In this document: one piece after another, positions 36,476 through 48,880 of the stretch
How the letters are laid out: the number at the start of each line of letters is the position of its first letter
Numbering within the stretch: the first letter of the stretch is position 1
The notes under the pieces: generated by a model
Told to the model about the DNA's origin: nothing
The model's input: the letters and a program-made list of their open reading frames with translations, nothing else
Database searches by the model: none
Made by a program: the position numbers and the translations under genes
NCBI RefSeq assembly: GCF_018873765.1
Contig: NC_057918.1
Location: forward strand, 61,382,871 to 61,446,870
DNA: 64,000 nucleotides
Source of the DNA: Telopea speciosissima
Lineage: Eukaryota; Streptophyta; Magnoliopsida; Proteales; Proteaceae
Direction of reading: 5' to 3'

Positions 36476-37269
36476 TGTTGGGTTTGTTAGCTTTTATTAA
36501 ATCGGTTGAATGTTCGGTTCAATCGTATAAATGGGTTAGTGGAGCAGTTGGAGTCTTTCAAAAGAGTGGAAGAGGTGGAGTTTTCCAAAAAGGTGAAGTC
36601 TTCAACAAGTTTGGGTCTTCGAAGGGAATGGAATTGATCGATAGTTAAAGACATTAAACAATGTGGAGTCTTTCAAGAGACATATTAGAAGAAGTGTGTG
36701 GTGAGTTTTCTACAAGGAGAGAAAAAGTGAAACCGTGACCAACAAGGTAGAGGAGGAGAGAGAATTACTGGGTTTTCTATAAGGAGAGAGAAAGTAAAAC
36801 CTTGGCCAACAAGGTAAAGGAGGACAGAGAGAGTAAGTGGGTTTTCTTTAAGGAAAGAGAAAACAACAAGGTAGAGAAAATACCTATAATAGGATAGAGA
36901 TGTCTATCAAAGAGGGTAGTGTTGATCCAAGTGAGAGTCCAAGAGGTACAATGTGAATGCAATGTGTATACAAGGACTAAACAAGGAGTCAAGGTGAAGA
37001 TATTGAGTGAATGAGAGATGAGAGAATGGCGTACATGGGGCTTGGGTTTGGGTGTCAAATCACAAGAGTTTGTACTCTTTTCTCTTTTCTTGATTCATAG
37101 TAGAAGTTAGATCTCACTTTGTGGACATATACGGTTTTGCCGAACCACATAAATCTCCCACCTCTTCTTTTGTGTATATCCTTGTTTTCTTTTGTGTTTG
37201 TTGATCTTGCACATACCGATGTTATGCATTGCTCATATCGCAAAGAGAAAATTGAATCAACCCCTAACA
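36476..37269 (+). mobile_element. Solo copia-type LTR, 794 bp
   Basis: Starts tgttgggtttgttag and ends cccctaaca. The stretch ggttttgccgaaccacataa (about 37131) followed by a cttgttttctt phrase is typical of the R-U5 part of copia LTRs. It interrupts the duplicated segment, which is continuous at the same point in copy 2 (gttgagttatgtta, about 42680). Flanking 5-bp duplication is not clear. Confidence 0.6.
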
Positions 37270-37945
37270 AAATCATGTTAAAAAGATTAAAAGGTAACCA
37301 GATTTGACATTGTGGGACTCTATCTTCAGGAGGTTATAGTTTATTCCCACCATTCACTTAACCTGGATTTAAACCGAAGTCCTGAAACCATATACAAACC
37401 TAATGAAACTGAATAAATTGGTTTGAGGTTATGAAGATTATTCAGTTTTAGTTCCATTTTAATTTGTATATATTCCCGGAACATAAGAAATTAAAGTTTC
37501 AATAGTGCTGATCAACTTGGGATAATCTTGACCAAATTTAAAAAAAAAAGAAGGAGAAAACCTTAGGTTAATGGGAATTAAGTTTGAAAATTCAAAGTCA
37601 ACAGAAACAAAGTATTAAATTTTGGTGTTGACTACTCATGTTAAATGTTCTATAAATCATGGAAGTCTAAGGAATTGAAGAAAGCAATTACGTGTTAAAT
37701 GTTCACATGTTGATCACTTGCAAAACTGGCTATGTCTCTCGGGGGTGGAACATGCTTTTTGACTTTTGAAGACCCCATTAATGTTGAAGATGGTAATGAT
37801 ATAGGGCATGGAATCAAAAGAGCATGGAGCACTTATTGTAATAATGGAGGCATCATTGTGTTTGAAAACCATATCTAACAATGATTATTTAGAATTATCA
37901 TTGGAATGTAAGTAACTTGGGAGAATAAAAAAAACTTTTGAATGT

Positions 37946-39709
37946 AAGTAAATTAAAAAAAAAAAATTAGGTTTATCGTTGGATGATCTGCATTGCAGAT
38001 ATTGATAAAAATAAAATAAAAAAAACAGTAGATACAGCCAATTCGTGAACAGCTAACCATCGCACTGTAAAAATTAAATAGGCTCGATCTATGGTCATTG
38101 AGGCCTCCTAAAAGGATCTACTAAATTCATCAAGTTGTGCCAAAGGATCAAAAAAAAAAATTAAGATTATTTTCTTTCATTAATATATGGGGAAGGTTTT
38201 CATGCACGGCCTCATGTAAAAGGGACAAAAGACTTTGCACAGTGCACGAATGTGCACGAAACCTATTGCCTTAATATTTTTATGAGGAAAGATTCTTTCT
38301 TCTATAGTAGAAGCTCTACTTTTAAATTTAATAACTGCGTCCAATTTCAAGTGAGAGAACAGAAGGGAAGTGAAATCAGTTTTGAGAAGAAAGAGAAAAG
38401 AAAAGTATGTACTTATGAATTTATAATTTAACTAAAACTCTTGCAATATTTAATAATATATTTTTTTAGAAACAATATTTAAGGAAAGAGATCATTGTCT
38501 AGGCCTCTAGAACCTTCATGTGCTGGCCAATGGAAGTGTGCATGCAATCATCTCGCCTTGGAGGCGATTTCTGCTTTTTTATGGTGGTAACATGGTACTT
38601 TCATGTGTTTCTGTGTCTAGGCGTAAGAGCCACGCGATCATGTAGCATTCTTTTTTCCCTAATATTTATTCTACTTTTCAAAACAAAGGAATTTGATTAT
38701 ACAAATAAAATTTGAATATGAAAAAAGATCACATGCTTATAGTGTGGGGATGTTTTCCCACTTGTACTTTTACATTCTAATCTTGTGGGCTCCGCATTGA
38801 CACATTCTCTCCTCTATGACTATGTGAGCACTTATGACAAAACTATTTCTTGCATCGTGATTGGTGTGGTATAGGAGATTTCCTCTACATGAGTAGTATG
38901 GAAAACTCTTGTGAATGTTTTGGAGTTAGTTATATAATCATGTGAGATAATATTTATATTGATTTGAGTGTGGAATACCCTTGTGAATTTGATTATTGAT
39001 TTGATTTCACTTTCCCTTATGTTAATTTCCATTGCAACGAAGATGGCGCTAATGCGAAACTGTAAGAGATGTGTTAGTTTCTACCTAGAATGAAATCAAT
39101 ACAGTCGTACCCATCTTCATTAAATTTTTGGGAGTAAATTACATTTAGGTTTCTACGCAAAAAAAAAAACAATTAGGGTACCTAATGTTTAGGAAAACTA
39201 TTCCCAAAATACCTCATGTTTGATTTATTATGTTTAGGATACCTCATGTTTCATAAATGTTATGTTTGAGGTATCTTCTTTTTTCATATTTTTTATTTTG
39301 CACATGGATATTATGTTTGATGTTTATCTCTCCGTCTTCGGCATATGCATTGTAGCACCCACTAGAAAGGGTGGGGAAAGGAGGAAAAGTGTGGGGAGAA
39401 ATATGCAAACACTCCTGAACTTAGTCATTGCAATTGGACCACAAATTGAATCTCCATCGTATAGGAACTCAAATTAGATTTCCTTATCATCCAAAATGGA
39501 TATAATGGAACCTCACACTTTGGGAATGGAATGCAAGTTGTCCGGAACATGGTCGCTATAGCTGAAACTTTGAATGTATGGTTAGTTGGTTGTTCTTTTG
39601 GCTCTGTCATGGCAATGATCATTGTAGACACTAGATTTTGTAACTTCATTCCATACCCTCAATTGTTATTAGTGATTTGAGCTTAAGATAGCCTTCAGGG
39701 ATTTCCTTC
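37946..39709. other. Intergenic DNA, nothing firm
   Basis: Non-coding. At about 38190 a ggggaaggttttcatgcacgg start and nearby gcacgaatgtgcacgaa palindromes suggest a decayed MITE. Two repeated acctcatgttt phrases lie at 39211 and 39241. Confidence 0.35.
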
Positions 39710-39904
39710 TAGGGCTGCAACAGGGTTGGGTTTGGACCGGGTTTTTAAAAATCCTAGCCCAACCCTAAGTGCCCTTTGCTGGGCCCAGGCCCGACCCGAC
39801 CCAACCCAAACTCAGGGCCTAAAAAATCCAACCCTAACCTGCCCTCAGGGTCGGGCCAGGCTGATCATGATCTTCATGTAAAATATTTTAAGGGGAATTA
39901 TTAA

Positions 39905-41150
39905 CATAACAAGGGTCTGTTATTTATCCAAGCATAACAAGACACCAATTACCCTCTTGGAACTACATTAGAGGTGTAATTGAAAATAAATTTTTGTGGA
40001 TAATTGAGTAAAATCATATTCACTGCTGAAAATTAAAAAAAATCATAGAAAACCAATAACTTTAACTAGATTTTATAATTAAGGGTTAAAATGTAATTGA
40101 GCATAACCCATCTTCCCCAAAATCTATCCATCGTCTCTCTCATCTCCAACCTCACCTCCCTCTCTTGTTTCCGGCAGAGCTAAAGGTTCCCTTCAATTGA
40201 CCGACGAATACTACGAGGAACGTCTAAGTTGTTGGCCGGAGAATCATCTCCTTGCTTAAGATTTGAAAGTTTGAGTATGAGTCACTGAAAACACACTGAG
40301 CACAAAGAGACCGGGACTGAAAGAGAGACGGAGAAGTAAAGGACACGACTTAATAACACCTCTCTCTCTCTCTCTCTCTCTCTCTCGCTTGTTTTCCTAC
40401 CCCACACAAGACCAGCAGGGGCGTTCTTCGTGAGCAGCAAGCAACTAAGACCCATTCCTCGAGTGTCTTCCTCTATTTCTTGTCTAATAATCTGAAATCT
40501 AATTGCCCTCTGTGATGTCCTAATCGTCTACTATGCTAGTGCGAATTTGAGTATGAATTGGTTTTATTCCTACAGCACCTGGCTTGTAATTGTTTTGGAT
40601 AAAGGGCATGCCTCCATTAAGGTATATCATTGGGCTTGTACTTACAGTTTTCTCCATATATTAGACTTTTGTATTTTTTTATATGTTCTTTCTTGGTGGA
40701 ATTTGAAGTTTTGAGGATTTTTATTGTTCAAATGGGTACTTGCAGGAACTAAGAAGAAGGGCATAAGAAATTGAACCCATTTAGAGCTCTGCGATTAAGG
40801 CATCACAAAGGGAGATTAAGTTTCAATTTAGAGAATAAATAGAGACAAAGGCACTGAGAGAAAGGGCTTAACTGATGCTTTCATGTGGGATTGTGTGGGG
40901 ATGGGCAACAAGAGGAAGAAGAAGACGACGGCCAATGGTTACAGCGGCAAGGAAAGGAGTTTGTTGTTAAAAGACAGAAATGCCATTTAAATGTCAATTT
41001 AGAATATAATCATGAGCTTTTAATAAAAGAAATTAAAATGTCTAAGTTACCCCTATTAAATGGATCCTTGTGGATCCCATTACTCATTGCATATTGATCT
41101 TTTCACCATTTTGTTAGTTTTCCAAATGTAACCCACCATTGTTACATGAA
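39905..41150. mobile_element. Insert inside hAT-like copy b, possibly a gene-capturing TIR element
   Basis: Ends are loose inverted repeats (aacaagggtctgttattta on the left; inverse of aataacaacccattatat on the right). The middle has gene-like composition: a pyrimidine-rich leader at about 40130-40190, (CT)n at 40360-40386, and purine-rich aagaggaagaagaagacgac at about 40908. No protein family recognised. Confidence 0.35.
40360..40386. repeat. (CT)n microsatellite
   Basis: About 13 ct dinucleotides within the insert of hAT-like copy b. Confidence 0.9.
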
Positions 41151-42171
41151 TAACAACCCATTATATTAACAAAATGTGTGTGATTTTTAAAGTTTATATA
41201 TATATATATATGTTGTATCAATATATATTTTATTTTATAGAATAATTTAAAACATGCTCGGGCTCAGTCTGAGGCCTTAACCCTAACCCGGCCTAACCCT
41301 AACTTAGGGCCAGAAAGTTCCAACCCTAACCCACCCTTAGGGCCAAGATATCTCAGTCCAAGCCCTGTTCGAGCTCAAGGCCGGTTTGGGCCAACAAGGC
41401 TAAACTTGTACCCCTATTTCCTTCGAACAAAGGTGTTTCCTTCTCCTACTAACATAAGAATATTTTATTATATTTTCTCTTTTAAAAATAAATATAAAAT
41501 GGGAAAAATAACTCTGCCTGATCGTGTAGCTGATAGCTCCTGCACCCAAACACGGAAACACGTGAAAATACTGCTCCAATCCATATAAAATTTAAAATAT
41601 GAGTCTTTCTAGGTGTCACTATACCTAGCAAAACATGACATTTCACTATTTGCTGTTTGGCATACATGGATTATTCCATGTGATAGAAGATCCCTCGTAC
41701 ATTTCAATGGCTAAATTTTAGCCTAAAGTAAGAAATGAAAATTGCTCAGATTCAAAGATTTATTAAAATTATCTAAATATCATCAAATGGAGATGAATAT
41801 AAAATACAAAATGACAACTTTTGTAACTTTAGTTACTTCATCTATGCATTTTAAGCTGAAATTGTACCAACAAGGTACTTGCCTGGTTCTCTATCACATG
41901 GACTAACCGATATACTATCATGTGACAAATAATGAAGCTTTATACTTCACTAGACATAGTGACGGGAAAGAAAATCCAAAAATATAATTATATGAATAAA
42001 TGTAAAAAATTCCATATGTATATATAAAGATATAGTTAATTTGGTGTACAATATGATCATTATAGTATTCCACGATATCTCTGTGTAAGGGAAGGGGGTA
42101 CGATACTTTAGATAGTTACTGTTTACCAAAAATAATAATAATGATAGTTACCCATTCAGTTGGATCTAAAC

Positions 42172-42425
42172 TAGGGCTGTAAACGGATCGGATTTGGCTT
42201 GGATAGTGCTATCCGCATCCGATTAGCTATCGGATGGATTCAGATAGTGCTAAACGGATACGAACACGGATACGGATCGGATATTTTATCCGTTTACAAG
42301 TAAATATAGCTTTTTGGATAGCTATAGCATATCCATATCCGCATCCGTTTAGTTTTCGGACGGATTCGGATAGTGATAAACAGATACGGACACGAATTCG
42401 GACGGATTCGGATAGTGTCTTTGTT
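42172..42425. mobile_element. hAT-like MITE fragment, relative of 24208-24483
   Basis: Starts tagggctgtaaacggatcgg and consists of atccgcatccg/cggatacgg words in both orientations. The right terminus is not preserved. Confidence 0.6.
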
Positions 42426-42824
42426 GAGTTATGTGAAATAGAAACCAATGTTAAAAAGCCAATAAATGAAATTTAGTTTGGTTATAATTTTGAAAAATAC
42501 AATTTTATTCGATTAGATTCGGGTTTGCTTTTGATTTTAGATTAAAACGATCAATTTGAACCGAATTGAATGAAGTGACATGTATAATCCAAACTCAAAT
42601 TGGACCTAAACCATACTAAATCCTATAATATTGTGTCTTTGTTGAGTTATGTGAAATTACCTACTATAGATTTCTTTGTTGAGTTATGTTAAAAAAATCG
42701 AAGATAACTAGATTTGATATTGTGGGATTCTATTTTCATAAGGGTGTAGTTCATTCCAACCTTTCACTTAAATTGAATTATTGAGACCAGATAAGAATCG
42801 AATAAAATCAAATATAAAAACTAA

Positions 42825-43008
42825 GGGAAAGAAAATGGTACTTGCTCGCGTGCGTGGTCCCAGTGCCTAGATATAGGGCCGTGCAAAATGATTGCCACAC
42901 CCTCAGGAATTTCCACCTTTCCATGGGGTGTGACGACTATTTTGCGCAGCCCTATATCTGGGTGCAGGGGCCACGCATTGCACACAAGCAAGTAGTGTTC
43001 TTTCTCCC
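42825..43008. mobile_element. Mutator-like MITE, 184 bp
   Basis: Perfect 9-bp duplication aaaaactaa at 42816-42824 and 43009-43017. Imperfect inverted ends about 70 bp long (gggaaagaaaatggtacttg against gggagaaagaacactacttg). The core words agatatagggc and gccctatatct are exact inverses. Confidence 0.8.
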
Positions 43009-43216
43009 AAAAACTAAATAAAAACCAAATAAAATAAAAATCAATCCCACTTTGGTTTTGGTTCTATTTCAATTTATACATGTTGTATCTTGAACAAAAT
43101 CAAAACAAGTACCAAAAACAAAAACAAAAAAACACTAAACAACAATACTCGGAACAGAACCAATTAACACCCTTCAATTTGTGCTGACCAACTTGGGATA
43201 ATCTTAACAAGATTAT

Positions 43217-45000
43217 TGGTATGTACATCGCTTGGGTACGTTTCCCTATCTTGAAGATGAGGTAGAAAATGAAACGAAGAGAAAGAACGATAGGTTATAC
43301 TGAGGTAACCTTGCCTCTATCTCAAGAGAGATCAGTTGGGATAAATTCTTCATACCATTCCCTTAATGACCTACTAATAAATAAGACAGCATATTCGTGA
43401 CTCATAGGCCACGTACAACACCAACATAGGAGTTATAGTAACTTCCCAACACTTAACCCATAATTAAATAACTAAACCCAACAATGACTCTTAAGTACAG
43501 CACTACACCCAACATGTGCAACTACTATAAACCATTACTACTCAACCAGTTACGTAACCATCTCAATAACTAAATCCACTACCCATGCATGTGTGTAACA
43601 ACTCCCTTCCCCTTAATTTTCGACCTTGTCCTCAAGGTCTAAAACTTTCCACGGTCTGGTGGTAGGGCCTCTACGTCATCATCTCCCTCTTCATCACAAC
43701 CTTCGATCAAGAATAACTTCTTACAGCGATGGCTTGGGACGAATTTTTCGTTACAATTATAGCATAGTCCTTTCGCTCGTCGTTCTTGCATCTCAAAAGG
43801 AGTTAGTCGATTGATAGGAAGAGGGGACCTCCCTTTTTCAATTCCGCTGTTGTTTGGAAATTGGCTGGAATCTCGAGCTTCGTATAATCTGGGTAAGCCG
43901 ATGGCGGCAAACAAGGTGGTGGGGCAGCCGGCAAGTACATCGGCCTTGATCTGATCTGTTAACCCACTAATGAAAAAACTCACCTGTCTTGGTGGTGGCA
44001 AGGGACCCACCTTAGAGAGCAACTTTTTGAATCGAGATTGGTAGTCACGTACCGTATCAATTTGTTGCAGCTTGGCTAGTTTCCCAAAGAAGTCTTGAAA
44101 GAGAGTTGGCCCGAACTGAGAATGCAGCCCATCGCAAAATAACCGCCAATTCACTGCTTCCTGGTCTTGTTTGAATATTTGAAACCATTATTGTGCGTCC
44201 TCTTCCAAATGAAATGAGGCTAGTGCCACCCTCTCCTCTGGTGGTGTCTGATGAAACTCAAAAAACTGCTTAGCTCGACAAGTCCAACTGGTCGTGTCTT
44301 CGTCCCCGTTGTAACGTGGGAAGTCCAATTTGACCAATTTGAGAGTAAACGTTTTTTGGGAGTTGGAGAAGCATGTTGCTGTTGGACTACTGAATGGTTG
44401 CGTCTGTGGTGGCGAGGCGGTAGTTTTTGAATTCTCCCCCACCTCGTATTGCATGCGAATGAGGTTGAGAGGGACTGAATTTTTCAAAGAGCTCATTGAG
44501 TCGAGACAAAACCTGGCGTTGCTCTTGAAGAATTTGTTGTTGTCCCTCCTTGAGAGAACTTACTTCTTCCTCTAGTCGCTCCACCCGTTCGTCCATGTTC
44601 TGGCTTTGATACCAAGCTGGCACGTACGTTGCTTGGGTACGTTTCCCTATCTTGAAGATGAGGTAGAAAATGGAAAGAAGAGCAAGAACGATAGGTTATA
44701 CTGAGGTAACCTTGCCTCTATCTCAAGAGAGATCAGTTGGGACAAATTCTTCATATCATTCCCTTAATGACCTACTAATAAATAGGACAGCATATTCGTG
44801 ATTCATAGGTCATGTACAACACCAACATAGGAGTTATAGTAACTTCTCAACACTTAACCCATAATTAAATAACTAACCCAACAATGACTCTTAAGTACAG
44901 CACTACACCCAATATGTGCAACTACTATAAACCACTACTACTCATCCAGTTACGTAACCATCTCAATAACTAAACCCACTACCCATGCATGCGTGTAACA
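43217..45000 (-). mobile_element. Complete TR-GAG retrotransposon, 1,784 bp
   Basis: LTRs at 43217-43600 (384 bp) and 44618-45000 (383 bp) enclose about 1 kb. Perfect 5-bp duplication attat at 43212-43216 and 45001-45005. On the minus strand the right LTR is followed by primer-binding site ttggtatcaaagcc (initiator tRNA-Met type). The left LTR is preceded by purine tract aaggggaagggag. The only coding content is a gag remnant; protease, reverse transcriptase and integrase are absent, so it depends on a partner element. The empty site survives in duplication copy 1 (about 37530). Confidence 0.9.
43639..44596 (-). pseudogene. Gypsy gag of the TR-GAG element, frameshifted
   Basis: Starts MDERVERLEEEVSSLKEGQQ (ATG at 44596), a coiled coil. 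It shifts frame near 44450-44490, continues LVKLDFPRYNGDEDTTSWT to FHLEEDAQ, then has a TAA (about 44190) where a Trp codon is usual, and resumes MNWRLFCDGLHSQFGPTLFQ. A zinc knuckle CYNCNEKFVPSHRC sits near the end, and the frame closes at 43639 just before the purine tract. One frameshift plus one nonsense codon make it non-functional as it stands. Confidence 0.85.
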
Positions 45001-45770
45001 ATTATAAAAAAAAAACTTGGGTTAATCGGAATTAAGTTTGACATTTCAAGTAAATCGAAACAAAGTATTAAATTTTGGTGTTGAGTACTCGTGATAAATG
45101 TTGTCTAAATCATGAAAGTTTAAAGAATTGAAAAAAGCAATTTGTAATCCTTTCTTATGAGACCTGATCACATGTTGACCACTTGCAAAACTTTCTATTA
45201 CCTTAACATCTTTTCAAACAATAGAAGCATGCTCTATGTCCTTCTTCGGGGGTCAAATTAAGGTTGGAGCATGCTCTTTGACTTTTGAATCTCCCATTAA
45301 TGTTGAACATGGTAATGATATAGGGCATGGGATCAAATGAGCATAGAGCGCTTATTATGATCATGGAGGCATTATTGGAAATCATATCTATCTAACATTG
45401 ACTATCACTAGACTGTAAATAGGGGGGAAAAAGTTTTTGAATGTAAGGCTCTCTTTGGTAAGTTTAAATTTATGTTTCAGACACATAACACATAAATAGT
45501 TGTGTTTACCAAAAAAAAAAAAAAATGGTTGTGTTTGGTATGATTTATTTCTTATTAAAATAAATCAATATAAGCACAAATTCATAAACAGCTCGAGAGT
45601 TGTTTATGATTTATCACCATAAACTGTTATTGTTTGTTTATGCAGGTACCATTAATGAACATGTGTAGAATTGCTATTTAAGTGGGGTAAAATGGTAAAA
45701 TTAACAAAAAATTGAACAAAACCTCTCTTTCCAACCCCCACTGCACCCCACCCTCTCTCTTAACATATAT

Positions 45771-46139
45771 TAGGGGTGTCGAAACTTAGCCTGAACCGAT
45801 AAACCGGCCAAAACTTAACAAAACCGAAACTGTTTATGAGCTTATTGGATCATGTTTCGGATTGGGGTTTTTTGACATGCACTGAAACCAAAACGGACCA
45901 CACCGAATCAGATAAGACATCAAATCGAACTTAAAAAATTGGACCGAGGCCGATATAACCCGGTAAAAAATCGATACCAACCCAAAATTTGTCGATTTTA
46001 AATATATACAATGCAACCCGAAAACCAAACCGATAGTAAACCAAACTGAACCAAAATTGGTGCACCCTTATTGGATCATGTTATCGAAACTAGTGAAATC
46101 GAACCAAAACTGGTCCAAACCGACCAATTGATACCCCTA
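45771..46139. mobile_element. hAT-like MITE, 369 bp, perfect 8-bp duplication
   Basis: Duplication acatatat at 45763-45770 and 46140-46147. Ends are taggggtgtcgaaac and ttgatacccct-a (inverse tagggGTATCaa). The interior is rich in aaccgaaac/aaaccggcc words. Non-coding. Confidence 0.85.
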
Positions 46140-46147
46140 ACATATAT

Positions 46148-46924
46148 CTATATATACTACTATATATTATAATAATATATAATATAATATAAAAGAAGCC
46201 TTTTGTTATATGTATAATAATATAATACATAATATATTCTTCACTTAAACATACCAAACTTATTTTTCATTATATAATCTATTATGTCTATTAGTAACCA
46301 AACGATTATTGTTTGTAGCCCATAACTTATTATCATAATTGATTACTCATAAATAGGTCATAAATATACATATAAACTATGCCAAAGAGAGACTAGGTAG
46401 TCTTACAAGAAGGCTGATACTGTTTAGGGGTAAATGTTATGACTGTTTTTTTAGCATTTCCATGAGGGAAAGAAAGAATGACCCATATACCCATCTTATT
46501 TATAGTTATTCTCCAAATTCATTCATCCATTGACCCATTTCGTCAAGTCTACCCAACACTCATTCAATCTTGGCGCACTAGAGTCTACTTGCGTAATGGG
46601 AATATGAATTATATACCTATGAGGAATTCTGCATTACCAAAATTTGAACAAACATAGATTTTCAAAATAAAATGTTTTTATGAATAAATTCTTTTTCAAG
46701 AATAACAAAGATGAGTCACAATCACAAAAAGAATTAAACGACTTCTAGATCGTCTCAGTGGTAAATGTCATTTTATTTGCAACTAATAGCACCATGAGTG
46801 AATATATAATTGTGTCATCGTATTTGCAACTAATAGCATCTTAAGTGAGTACATAATTGTGCACTGATCATTTGTGAGGATCATGTGTTGTGCAGTACAA
46901 ATGAAGAATATTCGGTAAGCATCA
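46148..46924. other. A+T-rich DNA, no gene seen
   Basis: Starts with a ta-rich stretch (46148-46260). A short duplicated phrase atttgcaactaatagcac occurs at about 46778 and 46829. Confidence 0.4.
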
Positions 46925-47545
46925 TCAATTGTCTATAATTGTGTAGGATTGTGTTCCTTTTGCATTTCAAATTATGTTTGCATAGGATTATGTTTCCCTT
47001 TGTATCTAAAAATTATCATTTGCAAAGAATTGTGTTTTTCTTTTGTATTTCATAATATAGTTTGCATAGAACTATGTTTTCCTTGCAAAATATAAAAATG
47101 ATTTGCAAAGGATTGTGTTTCCTTTTACGTTTGATAATATAGGATTGTGTTCCCCTTTGCATCTAAAAGAAATTATTTTGCATAGGATTGTGTTCCTTTT
47201 GCATTTCAGATTATGTTTGCATTAGATTGTATTTCTCTTTGCTCTAAAAAAAAATCATTTGCATAGGATTGTGTTCTTTTTGCATTTTAGATTATGTTCC
47301 TTTTGCATTTTAGATTATGTTTGCATAGAATTGTGTTTCCCTTTTCTCTCTAAAAAAAAACATCATTTGCATAAGATTGTGTTCTTTTTTCATTTCAGAT
47401 TATGTTTGCATAAGATTGTGTTCCTTTTGTAATTCAGATAATGTCTGCATATGATTGTGTTTCCCTTTACTCTTTAAAAAAAAATCATTTGCATAAGATT
47501 GTGTTTTCTTTTGCATTCTCATCTATCTTGCAATCATTTGCACAA
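46925..47545. repeat. Minisatellite: gcataggattgtgttcctttt type
   Basis: At least ten imperfect tandem copies of a ~55-60 bp unit with core ttgcataggattgtgtt and a variable A run. Precedes the Tat/Ogre-type LTR material. Confidence 0.75.
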
Positions 47546-47874
47546 GATTATGTTTTCTTTGATCTCCGTCACCATAGTATTCGTGTACTACATGGCTTCT
47601 AATGAAATACATTTCAGATCATTTTTTCAGTTTTCATTATGGACTTATGTGGATAGGATTACATTTTTCTCTATACTTTCCAATACTCTGACTATGGCAG
47701 CATTCGTATGTAGTACTCGCATACTACCAGACTTCCAATGGTATACATATTGGATTGCTTTTTTATTTTCATTATGGATTTTTGTTCATGGGATTGCATC
47801 TTTCTCTGTACTCCTATAAAGTTTGAAAGATCAGATTAGTCACAAGTCGGCCAGATCGGCCAAAATCATATCAT

Positions 47875-48400
47875 TTTCTCGGATCGACCGAAGGGTGTTG
47901 CTCCAAACTTCAAGTTTCTAGGATCGACCAAGGGTGTCTTTCCACATATCATTTTCTCAGATCAATCGAAGGGTGTCCCTCTTCCATTTTCTAGGATCAA
48001 CCAAGGGTGTCTTTTCACATATCATTTTCTCAAATCGACCAAAGGGTGTCGCTCCATAATACCGACATTCGTGATCAGCCAAATGGTGTCAAATCACTCC
48101 CATATCTCTCGTGACCGGCCGAAGGGTGCTGAATTACTCCCATATCCCCCGTGATCGGTCGAAGGGTGCCAAATCAATCCCATATTCCTATGATTGGTCG
48201 AATGGTGCCATATCACCCTTATACATTTGTAATGATCGAGTTGGTGTCATATCACCCTCATACATCTGTAATTGGCCAAGCAGCACCAACTCACGCCTAT
48301 TATCCATCCTTCCCCAGTGAAGCCAATACATCTATAATCAGTTAAGTGGTGCCATGTCACCCTTGTGCATTTGTGCTCGACCGAAGGGTTCCTAAATCAC
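47875..48400. repeat. Minisatellite: gatcggtcgaagggtgcc type, ~40-bp unit
   Basis: About a dozen diverged copies, for example ggccgaagggtgctgaattac and ggtcgaagggtgccaaatca. Related to the 39-bp array at 59724-60234 in the other LTR region. Confidence 0.75.
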
Positions 48401-48534
48401 TAATGTTTCAATCATTACCAAAAGACATCATTCCTTCCCCCTCAGTTTGTAACCAAAGTTCGGCTGGTGAGGAGTACTAATGTCATTTGACCACTAGTAT
48501 TACCTTTGATCCTCAATCATATAAAATCTTTAGG

Positions 48535-48880
48535 TCTATAGCCGTGGGGCTACCAATAGGGAGTACCATCTAAAACCCTAAAGGTTTGTAGCTAGTCAGA
48601 CTACTAATAGGGACTGTCATTCAAAAAAGAAATCTTAGGTTTATAGCCGTAGGGATGCCAATAGGGAATATCCTCTGAATCCCTTAGGCTTATAGCCGTG
48701 GGGCTGCCAATAGGGAATATCCTCTGAAACCCTTAGGTTTATAGTCATTAAGTCTGCCAATAAGGAGCGTGATCTGAAACCCTTAGGTTTATAACCGTGG
48801 GGCTTCCAATAGGGAATATCCTCTAAACCCCCTAGCTTAATAGTTGTGGGGCTGCCAATAGGGAATATCTTCCAAACCCA
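48535..48880. repeat. Minisatellite: gccgtggggctgccaatagg type
   Basis: About seven copies of a ~50-bp unit containing ggctgccaatagggaatatc and aacccttaggttta. Confidence 0.8.

Larger units (their letters stand above)
35450..37945. repeat. Segmental duplication, copy 1 (from the kinase promoter outward)
   Basis: Aligns by eye, in the same orientation, with 41455-45455: tttctaggcgtcatt (35557) with tttctaggtgtcact, atatcatcaaatg, tgtgacaaatagtaaagct, ctataatattctag, gatttctttgttgagtt, caacttgggataatctt, aagtattaaattttggtgtt. Copy 1 was later hit by 35738-36383 and 36476-37269. It begins at the kinase core promoter, so one boundary lies at or near the gene's transcription start. Confidence 0.75.
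39710..41416. mobile_element. TAGGG-ended hAT-like element, copy b, carrying a 1.2-kb insert
   Basis: Perfect 8-bp duplication tttccttc flanks it (39702-39709 and 41417-41424). Ends are tagggctgcaacaggg and cttgtaccccta. The G+C-rich arms match copies a, c and d, but the A+T-rich centre is split by about 1.2 kb of other DNA (about 39905-41150). Confidence 0.85.
41455..45455. repeat. Segmental duplication, copy 2
   Basis: Homologous to 35450-37945 but expanded by a hAT-like fragment (42172-42425), a Mutator-like MITE (42825-43008) and a TR-GAG element (43217-45000). The kinase coding sequence itself is not duplicated here: the left boundary abuts hAT-like copy b. Confidence 0.75.

Noticed and set aside
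37055..37307. Short opposing ORFs at the solo LTR end
   Set aside because: Fall in the R-U5 part of a copia LTR; no coding signature.
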